A stretch of 64,000 bases of DNA from Paracentrotus lividus (lineage: Eukaryota > Echinodermata > Echinoidea > Camarodonta > Echinidae), in assembly GCA_940671915.1 (NCBI GenBank), contig CALNVZ010003434.1, positions 7,791,396 to 7,855,395 of the forward strand, read 5' to 3'. Numbering within the stretch: the first letter of the stretch is position 1; each line of letters opens with the position of its first letter. Shown piece by piece: positions 43,222 to 54,806 of the stretch. The translations under genes and the position numbers were made by a program. The notes beneath the pieces were generated by a model. The model did no database searches. It was not told the origin of the DNA and was given only the letters and a program-made list of their open reading frames with translations.

Positions 43222-45737
43222 ATACTAACTTCATATCTACAGCTGACTGCATTCATGTTTTACAGCAGAGTTTGGTAATGCGGTGGTCATAATGTAAAAT
43301 GTTTTTCAGAACTTTTCCTACAGCCATATTAAAACCGTTCAATTGGCTTACGGCGGCTACTGGTGCGCACGCGCCACGCATATATAGTGCACCGCATGAA
43401 ATCTTGTCATCAATCTTAATTGAGCCGTATGATAGATATCAATAATATATATTCTTGAAATACTTGGAAAAGGCAATCAATTTCATGGGGAGGGGGGAAA
43501 CCCTTCAGACGAGTGATTAAGCAGAAGAAATTTATTATTCTTTCCTGTGCTTGCATGACTTGTATGACTTGTGGAAATACGAATGGAATACATTTAACAC
43601 ATTCATAAAAATAATGTTTATCATACTCATAGTAATATTCTATAGAATGTGAGGAGACGTTTATCCTGCTCAAGAAGGACTAGGATGAGAAAGAGTCAAA
43701 CCACTTGCTTTTGTGAAATCAAAGTAAACAAACTGGACACATTATAACATGACTTTTATTCTTCACCGCATATTCTCATAAACACAAGTTTACTTAAAAT
43801 CACTTTACTTTATCGACAATTAAAAGAACCCCAACAAAAACAGTTAGAGGTGTAAAGACAGTACATCAGGGTTAGATGCGAAGTAAGTAATTGTATACAT
43901 GATTGTATAGAAACATCTCACATTTGAGATCAGCAGCACCCTTTTTGATGATATAGAGGTAGGAATTCTAAACTCTTATTTTGATCTTCCACCATTATAC
44001 AAACCGCTTTATTCAATACTTTAATTTAGCTTGCTCTCTCCTATAAAGTAGATGTGTAGTATAGAGAGTAGTCGTCAATCCTCAGAAGAACAGCGCCCTC
44101 ACTAACTAGTACCCACTTAATTCGTCTAAAGTACCTTTTTAGATAGAGCAGTGTTAGTGATTTTGAAAGCCATGTTGTATTCAATATTACGCCAAATTCT
44201 ATTGAGATTCCATGCACCAATCAATAACTGGACATGCCATGTTGCTACTTTGTATAAATGTACTATTGATTCGTTAAAAGAACAGCGCCCCCTATTACTT
44301 ATTTTTTAAAGATTTTATTACAAAATACACCGACTTCATCCTTCTATAAGCTCCTTATGCCTTTCATAAGTAACACCCCTCTAACCGTTGGATGTAGCAG
44401 CCCTATCCCCTCTGATATTCTTCCACCCACCACGACCGTACCCTCACCCCGATCTATGCTATCGTTGGGAGATGTGCTATTAATAAAGCACATCGCTCTA
44501 TGTCATATGCACTCTATCATCTCATTACACCCTTCTCATGTTCCCTATACCATTCATTAGAGTAATACCAAGGCTTCCCCCAATATTGTCATATCGCATC
44601 ATCCTAATATTATGACCACCGCTCCTAATGTAATCGACACTCATATAACAATTAGACGCAGCTGATCACTCGCGTCACGACACGCTCTCATTACGATGGA
44701 ACGGACCTTAAATTATCAGGAGGAGGGAGTGTTAAAAAAAATGTCCCCCCTCCTTTCCCCCCTGCTCAGAGGATATGAATTTTAAAAGTTTTAAAATTAT
44801 AAGGAATATAATGAGAAGATGCCTTTTCAATTTCGAACGGCGATTAATTAATTTGGCAGCATCTTCGATCTTTTCATGACTGTAATGTGCTTTCGTGTGA
44901 TCGTAAAACTGCAATTAAACACCAGCTGCGTAATTCACAGGCGATCATGTCTTTAATCAGGCAAGATTATTGCCCATAAAATGTAACAGAACTTATTATA
45001 ATAATGTTTTCTTTGGTTGTGGGATAAAGCCCCCTAAAAAAAAACACATTCATGAAGAACTACTTCTGAGGGCAACTACCCCGCATGACTTGCCAGAACC
45101 CTCAACATTTCCCTATTAAACCAGAGGGGGGGGGGGTAGTTGTCAAGAGGGTAATAGTCATTGAGGTTATTTTGATGGGAGTGGTTTTCCAAATGGGTAT
45201 GGGTAGTTGTCTGTGGATGGTTGTCAAGCGGTAAAGGTGTCCGGATTTAATAAGTGTCCTACCAATTTAAACGGAAACACCAGACAAACGACAAACCGGT
45301 CCCAACTATCCAACTGGCCAAAATTATTTAAACTTGACATAGAAAGATTGGAGAATCGAATCCTGAGTATGTCAAGCAATGTGAGTTGAGTACTAGTATT
45401 TTGGACATTTCTTGCATGCATGATTTCACGGCAGAATATCACTTACATGATGGTCCTGTGCGTAAACGACTAACAACCGTATACATGTGTCATAGCAGCC
45501 TCTTGCTTTATTATACGCGCGTTTTAACTGCATCGTGGAAAACATTTTAATAAAGTGGTACCGAATGAAACGCGTTTGCCCTTATCATGTTCCTCGAGGA
45601 GTAGAGCAACAATTCAAAGAAAACGAAAGGAAATGTAATGAATACTAACTACAATAACCAATGTCTTTGTTAATATTGACACTACATGTTTGCATATTTG
45701 CAACGCTATGTGTACCTATTTGAAAGATATCTTTATT
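43222..45737. other. Non-coding stretch with GACAACTACCCC-type repeats
   Basis: The repeat family of 27378-27500 recurs at 45060-45235, with CAACTACCCCG on the left and several GGTAGTTGTC motifs on the right. Otherwise nothing was identified. Confidence 0.5.
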
Positions 45738-45956
45738 GCTACAGTCACACAGACACTTACGTATAGTTACGTCCCGTTGCGTCCAAAAATTATTTTCCCC
45801 ACTGATGCCTACCCGTCATAGTCAGCAGTGGAAATATTGATAATTTCGTTCATCCAGTAAAACAAAGAAATACATAAGAAATGATAGAAATAGAAGATGA
45901 AATAAGATTAAAACAACACAAACGTATCTATACGTAAGTGTCTGTGTGACTGTAGC
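45738..45956. mobile_element. 219-bp MITE with perfect 29-bp inverted ends
   Basis: The left end (45738-45766) begins GCTACAGTCACACAGACACT. The right end (45928-45956) is its exact complement over all 29 bases. The interior is non-coding and AT-rich. Perfect ends suggest a fairly recent insertion. ATT next to both ends could be the target duplication. Confidence 0.9.
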
Positions 45957-46121
45957 ATTAGATTTATCACGAACATCTTGTGCGCACGTTCCTCTTCTTA
46001 GGGTACACCATTAATTTCCTCTGGCAAAAGTTATATTCGGAGACTAATAATATATTCAAATGTTTCCGGTGAATCATTTACGTTAGGCAATGTATGTTGA
46101 TCTATTGAACCTCGTTTTCCT

Positions 46122-46500
46122 ATCATCATCATCATTATCATCATCATCATCCTCATCACCACCACCACTACTCAACCTCCCTGAACAGCTTCATCAACGA
46201 TGGGAACTATAATACTACAACACTATCATACCATCATTATAACCATAACCACCACCATTGCAGATCACCACCTACTACCATCATCAATTCGATTACCACC
46301 ACCACCACCACCACCGCCACCACCACCACCACCACCAGCTTAACCACCAGTATCACAATAAATCCCACTATTGAAACCACCACTACACCACTACCATCAC
46401 TACCACAACCACCAGCACAACCAATCAACCACCACTAAAATCACCACACCCACCACCACCACTACCGCCACCGCCACTTTCACCACAACCACCAATACCA
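46122..46500. repeat. CAT/CAC trinucleotide-rich tract
   Basis: About 380 bp of CAT, CAC and ACC triplets. The Thr/His and Val/Gly open frames on the two strands are artefacts of this. Confidence 0.9.
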
Positions 46501-47089
46501 CTAATATAACCTCTGCAACTTCTGCATTATTTGCAATTGCTCAATCATTTTCATCGCCGCATAATCACAATCTCCTCGACTTTGTTTTTTTTTCGTCCAA
46601 CTTGCTTTGATTTGTTAAAATTGTGTCTCGTATCGAACCAAATCCATTACCTCTCAGACGCCATCCACTAAACGCTCACTAATTTCACATTAACAGCTCC
46701 ACCACTCCTGTTATGATTGCATCATTTCCTTTTACTCCATCTGCATCTTTTTGTGTTAACCATTGTCTGTTTGTTAATTTTGCAAGCTAAAATATTTCGT
46801 AACTGTCTGGCACGACTGTCTTTCACAAGTTGACTATCTCGCTTTTCTTTATCACTTTTTTCTTTCATCTCTGTCATGTCTGTTACATCGTCGGCGGAAA
46901 CAGTAGGCCCGCATCAAGAAAATCTCTCATTCTCGCTATATTTCATTAATTTCTTCCTTCTCTCTCTCTATTCCTACTCTACCCCCGCCCCCCCCCCCCA
47001 ATTCAGGCGGTCAACTATACACGTATTCTCGTTCCCTATTTCTCCGGGAAAGGGGTATATTTTAGGGGCTCAGGTAGGAGGAAAATCCC

Positions 47090-47340
47090 CTATAAATCAT
47101 TGAAATAGGGGGTCTTTTAGCATTTCCCCCGACCTTTTTTTATTTCGGGGGTATTTTTCACCTTTTTGCAGAAAAATCCTGAAATAGGGTCCCGAATATG
47201 GTCCAAAAGCCTTTGAAAAGGGGGGATTTTTCTGGCTCCCCCTTCAAAAACCTGTAATAGGGGGGTAATTTTGATGCAGCTTCCCTTCCAAAAGCCTGTA
47301 ATAGGGGGTAATTTTGACACGGATTCCCCTACCAATAGGG
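47090..47340. repeat. Degenerate array, about 50-bp units
   Basis: Repeated blocks of the type AAAAGCCTGTAATAGGGG then GGTAATTTTGA, each with a CCCC/GGGG block. The best two copies are at 47245-47290 and 47287-47325, and older copies lie upstream. Confidence 0.6.
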
Positions 47341-47550
47341 GTTTCTCTAAGAATCCGGGACAAGCATACGTGTATGGTTGACCCCCTGAGTGGGGGGGGG
47401 GGGGGGGGGGGGGGGCTTTGCCCCTCTCACTTCCTGCAAAATAGCAAATGTTTCCTTCTAGCATATGCTGTTTTTCATCGAATGCTTTCTCTCTCTCTTC
47501 CAGACGAAAGGCAAAGGAGCTTCGGGATCTTTGAAGCTGAATATTTTTCA

Positions 47551-47588
<38 letters not shown>

Positions 47589-48694
47589 TCAATAAACTAG
47601 CAAACAATGTTTCCTTCGAGCATGTATCGCTTTTTAATCCTCTCGGATAACATGTTGAGAAAGCACCTCGGACGGCAACACGAACCAAAATCGATGATTA
47701 ATTGATTGCAAAATGTACCGACTCACAAAGGTTCCATGTGTGACTTTCCTCTTTATACGTATCGCGAATCCCTCTTATTAATTAGATCTAATAATAACAT
47801 TCTGCCCGAAATGTAACCAAAATATTGGGTGTTTCCACAATCCAACCCAACCTCATTATCCCTGGTACCTACACCTGTTAGGGATTGGATCAATGTTATG
47901 GTTAGGTCTACGATTTCGGGAGGCACGGATCCAGAATTAGCTCCGATAAAGTATTTATGAAAAGGTAATCCGGAGAAAGATAACTATTTACACAGCGTTC
48001 CGAATAATTTATGCATATTGAAGGAGGGAGAGAGAGGGGGTGGGGTGGGGTTTAAGAGAGGGAGAGAGAGAGGGAGAGAGGGAGGGAGAGACAGAAAGAG
48101 AGAGCGAGAGAGAGAGAGAGAGGGGGGGGGGAGAAAAAAGTGCGATGTAGGAAAAGGGTGATTGAGGAAAGTAGGAATACAAGTTGACAGCGATAAACGA
48201 TTTTAGAATAGTGTATAGGTATGATAGCACTCATTTAAACAAATCAAAATTGAATTAAAAATTTATTACACATTCCCATTTCACCTTTCATAATCATCGC
48301 GTTTTAGTTATGTTAGATGAAGTCATTGTCTAAGTCAAAATAAGAGAACGTACAGCAGATAAGCTCAGGTTCTTCTACAAGCAATATGCCTTTTAATTTT
48401 AAATATCTGCAAACGAATACGTTGGCTATGGAATGAGTTTCATATCAGGCTAGGACAGTGACCTGTAAACCTGGAATTAAAAGGTGTTAATTCCTCAGGC
48501 AACTGACACGACCGTGAAGCCCTTCACTTCGATGAGCATTTTCAACATGGCGGATCCTTAAACACGGGAGCTATTAATGCACTCAAATAGATTTGGTTTC
48601 AGGCAAAGTGTTTAACCCGTATCTCCAGCCACACCGCACTGAGAATCTACACTTCGGTTGCAGTTCGTAAGTTCGGAGGTTCGAGTCTCCGTAA

Positions 48695-48960
48695 AGGCAT
48701 AGGGTTCGTTTATCCGAAAATGAAATAGGGTTCCAGATCTTAAAGTGAAATAAGAATTATTAATTCGAAAATTAAATGGGGTTCGATAGGCCGAATATTA
48801 CGCAACAGCGACATCCTTATTCCATTTCCGATGAACAGACCTGGTTTAATTTTCAGATTACCAAATCCTATTTCAATTTCCGATTAATCAACCCCATTTC
48901 ATTTTCAGATAAATGATTTCATTTCAGATGAATGAAACCTATTTCATTTTCGTAGAGTTG
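48695..48960. repeat. Degenerate minisatellite in two inverted halves
   Basis: The left half has CCGAAAATGAAATAGGGTTC-type units (48713-48790). The right half has the inverse, AACCCCATTTCATTTTCAGA-type units (48818-48955). Spacing is about 20-30 bp. The halves could pair as a foldback. Confidence 0.65.
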
Positions 48961-49034
48961 CAACAAACATTCAAAAGAAACTTACCTAATTATTTTTCAT
49001 TTTCAGACAAACAAATATTCTAGTACGAATGTTA

Positions 49035-50055
49035 TACCCCCGTCACACTGAGCTCGTTCGTACTACGTCCTTGCAAATTTTGCCAAACGGACATAGTCTG
49101 TGTGTAAACTGAGTGGACGTAGTAAATACTTCTTACGATCTGTTTACGAACTTCATGGACTAGCTCGGTCGGATTTCAAAAAAGTGTTCAAAAAAATCGG
49201 GCGCCCATCTCGTCCCAAAATTTAACGGGGTGGCAACGTACCTGAAACGAGATGGACGTTACTACAAACGAAATTGCCGTACTTAAATCGTTCTAAAGAT
49301 GTGCTAGGACGTCATACAAACGAGCATTGTATATTGATTATTCAAGTTCTAAAATTAAACGTAGTGACAACGTTCCTTAAACGGGTAGCACTTACTCTGA
49401 ACGAGAAGGACGTACTACGAACATACGTTTTCAATTTTTAAACAGAACGGCATGTCATAATTCCCGTCACACTGAGCTAGTTCTCACTGCGTTCTAGGTA
49501 GTTCTTGGTGAACGGGCTCAATCTGTTTACACACGGACTGAACGTAGTGCAACCTTTTAGAATCTAGCACAGACCGTTTACAATCTGTTTACGAACTTGG
49601 CGAACGGGCCCGAACGGAGAGAAACGGAAAGGCATTCCGATTTTTTTGAACATGTTCAAAAAAATCGTACTGGCTTCAAGTTCTAAAATTAAACGTTAGT
49701 GACAACGTTCCTTAAACGGGTAGGACTTACTCTGAACGAGAAGGACGTATTACGAACGTGGTACCTAACTTTTATCATGCTGCGCATAGGCACTTTTAGT
49801 GACCGTTTAGAGTGCTACGAACGGTATAGAGTGAACGAGCAGTTTACTCGTTCTGAACTGGATAACAACGTATGCGGACGCGATAAAGACGGAATTGACG
49901 TAACGAGAACTAATTATGACTGCCTAGCATCGTATTCAAGAAATTATTTTTCAAAGTTATAAGTTCCAACCCGACCAAAGCCCGTTCAGCATTTTTTTAA
50001 AACGGGCAAAAACGGGCAAGAACGTTATAGAACGACCTCAGTGTGACGGCCCCCT
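49035..50055. mobile_element. CCGTCACACTGAG-ended element with internal duplication
   Basis: The left end CCCCGTCACACTGAGCTCGT (49037) is inverted at the right, GAACGACCTCAGTGTGACGG (50030-50049). A second left-type end, CCCGTCACACTGAG, occurs at 49463. The block ACAACGTTCCTTAAACGGGT and its neighbourhood appear twice (about 49368 and 49700), so the left half was duplicated. CGTTC/GAACG motifs are dense throughout. No transposase, so non-autonomous. Confidence 0.8.
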
Positions 50056-50459
50056 TAAGACAAACGACCCTTCGGACGAATAAACCTATTTTGATAAAAA
50101 TTCAAAACATTGAGTATCACCCGCCCATTAATAAAGGTATAATGCATTTTTAGATGTGTCTACTCTTGCTCTTAGACTGGTGTATATAACATCGGTTGTG
50201 ACTGATGCAAGGCTGGCCCTTAATATATTTTCTTACCTGTTATCTTCATTAGGGATTAAATACCAGCATAAATCAAGTTACCACGGTAACTAATGAACTA
50301 CACTTGACCCAGAAGCAGGTAATATAATTCAACCTGGACTCGATTTAAGTGCAGACACTCCTCGTTTCATTTTGATTCATTCGGGTTACAAGTGATATCG
50401 AGTCGTCTGCTTAGATGATTGGTTAATTGCCGCTACGTCTATAACCATTCGTCTGATAC

Positions 50460-51525
50460 TATATTGGTCTAATGTCATTTGGGTTGCACCCATTTCATCT
50501 GCTTTTGTCGTTACATCAAATGATGAATGTACGAAATTATTGGTAGATCATGTTTTATAGATTGTATACCGAATTGGCGTATACTGAAGACAAATAGACC
50601 AATCGCGAATAAGAGAAAGTGATTGTAGACTAAATGATAATCAACCCGTTGATCATCCTAATCGAAAATTCTTTTAAAATGAATACATGATTAGTCAAAC
50701 AAACTAATGTAGCACAAAATAAAAATGTTTAGAAATTACAAAAAAGGAAAAAAGTGCAATATATTTAGACTTGGCACTCAATATCGTGGTTAATCAAATG
50801 TTCTATGAATACATATAAAGTATCCCTTTAAAAGACATCAATCTTGCAACCAACATCTCAAATTAATGTCTGATCACGACACATTCTAGATCAAACCCTT
50901 TCATGACGTCTTTCCGAGAATACCTTATTTAGAAGTACCCACGTGAAATGTAAGGCATGCGATTTGGAGGTGGGGTGTAACAGATATATAAAAGTCTTAC
51001 CCCCATCCAAATTAAACGCCTAGGTTTATGTGAACTTTTTCCAATCCATCATCATTTATACCCACTTGGTCTACGAGCAGAGAGTCCAATTCCGTGATTT
51101 TTTAATGCCACGTGGGCTAAACCCATTTGGACTACTACTATTTTGGTTTAGTTTCCCATTGACTTAATATATACTTGGTCATTTTCTCTGTTGGTCTAAT
51201 TGTCAATTCGTCTATGAGTCAAATTCGCTAATATAATTTTGTCTAATTTCCAAAAGAATATTTTGTCTATTAATCAGTTTATTACAGGAATACCTGTAAC
51301 AACTAAGTGGTGTTAGATATTTATAGTGGATAGGACTAAGTGGTGTTAATAGACAAAGTGGATATTAGACGAAATGGAAATTAGACAAAATGGTAAACAG
51401 GCAAAGTGGCAAATAGACCAAAAGGTAATTAGACGAACTGTTATTAAGCAAATGACATTAGACCCTTTGGGATGAGGCGAAAGGGGAATTAGTCAAATTG
51501 GGATTAGACCAATTGGCAATTTACC
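50460..51525. repeat. Degenerate ~20-bp minisatellite in inverted halves
   Basis: The left side has ATTGGTCTAATGTCATTTGG (50464) and many TTGGTCTAATTGTCAATTCG-like units up to 51270. The right side (51310-51520) has the inverse, ATTAGACCAATTGGCAAT-like units such as AGACAAAATGGTAA. The middle of the left half (50600-51040) is unrelated. This resembles foldback arms built of short tandem repeats. Confidence 0.65.
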
Positions 51526-54500
51526 GCTATCTTAACCTGATGTGGACTCATTATGTTAAATTGTATCTACTGTAGTGGAAAAGGTAAACAAAAAAATATT
51601 GAGCAGTCAGCTTTCAAATTCTTTTCGTTCGTTTCAGGAAGAAAAGAGGCCCATAGGCAATGATTGCTCTTTAAATGCTTGCACAGCCATAATCATAATG
51701 AAGGGGGTGGGGGGGGGAGTTGTTTTGAAAAAGCTCTTTAAACAAGTTAAGAAACATGTAAAATGAAAATAACAATTTCAGAAAGTAACATATTTAATTC
51801 TTTAACCAAAATTATTTGAGCATAAATACAATTTTTTTTTTCATCGGTCAATGAATAGAATTATCAGAATGGTATCTTACTTCCCCCTTTTTTTTAAATG
51901 ATATCTCCAAGTTTAAGGAAACCAAAATTTTCAAATTGATTAATTCATCCATTAGTCTCAGCTTGAAAATTGAGATATTTTATGAGGCGTAATGGGAAGA
52001 CTGAAAGCTCTCATTCTTGCCGAAAAGACTCATCTGCAAGTGAAACCTTGTAAGAAATAATTAAATCTCAGTATAAAGAACATGTTTGACCATCCCTGGA
52101 AAACTTTGCCAATCTCTCTCCCTAATCAAAGTATACGTGTTCGATGCGAGGAAATTGTGTGCCCATAAATTCACTTACAAAGGCGTAGAAAAGGCAATGA
52201 AGTTGACACATGCATTTATCTAGTTTATCGGAGACACAAACTATTATAGCAAACACAATGTAATGGGTTTTCTGACAGGCGATAGAGCTGCGTGACTCGA
52301 TTACGATAGCAATCACGATAACGTTCACATTCCCGCATCTTTTGGGGTTATAAAAACCGATTGAAATAACGTTTTAATTGGGTTTTAGAACGAGTGGGAA
52401 ATTGAATGGATTTTTTTATAAAAAAAGAAGTATTTATCAGTATTTTGCTCATAACGATTCCCAAGTGCCTATTTTGTTCATTATTGTGTTTAGATGTTTC
52501 ACACTTACAGAAAATGAATTGTTTCTTGCATAGCCTTACCTCATAATTATACTACAGAAACTCGACAGGTGGAAAAAAAGCAAATGCGATCTTGAATGTA
52601 AAATGATACATCTTCAGTGCGCACATTATTGTGTCCATGTGAATAGGCTTTGAAGCAACATGCCTGGAGAATACAAGAGCGAACTAAAATATTAAAGGCC
52701 GATTAAAATGGGCGATGAGCAGAAATGTATATACATGTATATATATTTTTTGTATGGAACAATACATGCTAAGAGAGTCAGTCATCTCATGACAGGATGG
52801 AATCGGAAATAATAGTCTTAATTTCAGGTAATTGAGGGAATTGACATTGCACGACAGAAACAGCAACAAAACTAGATAATCATGTCAACATAAAAAGGTT
52901 TTACATTCCGTCTTGCTCCGCTTTCTCTTTTTAGGTCTACTCGGAAATTTGGAACAATGTTATATTTATACACATCACTCATTAATGATAATGGGATATT
53001 TAGGTAAATTAAAACAAATAATGAGAAGAGGAGAAAGATAACGGTGACAGAGAAGTGTCTAAAAGAGAAAAAGAGGCACCTAAACAGCAAAGGAAATATG
53101 CAAAAATGATTATAATTAAGTACAGAGGGGGGCGGGGGGGGGAGGGGGTGGATTATGACAGTGAGGAAGTCACCAATGTGACAAAAATGGCAAAGGGAGA
53201 TAACCCCAAAATGCCATTGTGCATAATTATATGCTACCTTGGTTGGATTTTTTTTTTTTTTCAAAATGAAGTGTGAAGTATATTTTGTTTATAAAATCAT
53301 GTAATTGCATATTGATTTTCCGAAACAAAAAACGACTTTAAACCAAAAATACGGCAAAAGAGATAAAGAGAACGTGTCAGATGGGAGATGGAAAATTAAC
53401 AGAAAATCGTTATCAAATTCACCATACGGCTTACAATTTGAATATATTTCAAGTCAAGGTTTTCCTTTTTTTTAAAATCAAACTTTATGCGAGCATAAAC
53501 TGAATGGTACCAGGTCAATCCATTTAATCATTGAATACTGTTACAATCCATCAACTTAGAACGCCTTAATTCTAAATTCATTTGACCCGGTAAATCCAGG
53601 TCTCTTTCTTTCTGTTTTTTTTTTTCGTCTGTGCAAAGGCAATACACCTTTTGATCAAATACACCTGTCAGAAAAATTCATTTAATTACTTATTTACCAT
53701 TATCAGTAGAATAAAAAATATTTAAAAATAATACAAATTTATACATGTTTTCATATGACATAAGGTTCGTATCTCTGAAAACTAATTTAAGTTTACATTA
53801 GATTAAACACATGAACAACTACACATTATGTAAAGTATAGAAAAAAAGATGCGATTGAAATGTTAATTTCTTGAGCTTAACACAAACTTGCCTATAGCCA
53901 ACTGATAATGTCATTTAAAACCAAGCAATCTCATTCTAACGCCCAAAGGCAATTATACGGAAATGATTATTAAATACCTAAGAGGAAATGAAGAGTGATA
54001 TAAAATCTCATTTTCAACGTAGAGCACGGTAGCTACAAGGGTTTGGTAGCTTGATAGCAAAATATGAATATAAAGTATCAATTGTAAATATCAAGACCTT
54101 AAAATTATTCAACGTCAAAAGAAAGTAATCCGTATTATGACTTTTAAAGCTATAGTGTTATTTGTTATTTGCAGGAGCGATTGATATCATTGCCAGTAAT
54201 AGCAGTAAGATTTATATAAATATATCTATTCAATCCGTTTATGTGTTGAATCTTCTTGTTTTTTTCTGTGACTTTTGACTTTTGTTTAATTCGACCAAAT
54301 AAAGTATCCAGAAATATAATAGTTTAACATCTTCATTAGATTACAATATTGAGGCTCGTCGGAACCCTCCATGAAATATTAACTATATGAAACATTTAAA
54401 AAAAATGTCAAAAAGACAAAACCTGTTATTATCAGGGATGTATCCATAACATGACCTCTGACACACCTGATTCCCATAATATTTATAGGGTCAGGGGTAC

Positions 54501-54733
54501 GGTGTCAAGTTACGAAAATTCCCAGTTATCAAGGACATGTCATATATCCAAAAATAAAATGGGACGTGAATTAATACAAAACGTCATAAACGCATGAAGG
54601 TGATGGGTGAGAACTTATTCTTTGTTTTAGGGTTGTCAAATAATAGTTTTATTGTATTGATAAATAAAACAAACATTAAAAATTAAATCACTAGCAAATA
54701 CAAATCGTTCACCAAATAAAATAAAAAAAATAA

Positions 54734-54734
<1 letters not shown>
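51526..54734. other. Non-coding stretch, nothing identified
   Basis: Only homopolymer runs (for example G/GGGGCGGGG at 53126-53147) were noted. Open frames lack motifs. Confidence 0.5.

Positions 54735-54804
<70 letters not shown>
54735..54804. repeat. 70-base poly-A run
   Basis: An uninterrupted A tract. It could be a retroposed tail or an assembly-expanded homopolymer. No processed pseudogene was recognised upstream on the plus strand. Confidence 0.95.

Positions 54805-54806
<2 letters not shown>

Larger units (their letters stand above)
46501..49034. other. Non-coding stretch with minisatellites and GA/G tracts
   Basis: It contains a degenerate array of about 50 bp units with CCTGTAATAGGGGG (47090-47340), a 24-base G run (47392-47415), TC (47553-47583) and GA tracts (48020-48130), and an inverted minisatellite (48695-48960). 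No gene supported. Confidence 0.6.

Noticed and set aside
46237..46610. Thr/His-rich and Val-rich frames
   Set aside because: CAT/CAC trinucleotide tract.
48640..48710. tRNA-like T arm (GGAGGTTCGAGTCTCCG)
   Set aside because: No matching D arm, anticodon arm or acceptor stem; stem register does not fit a tRNA.
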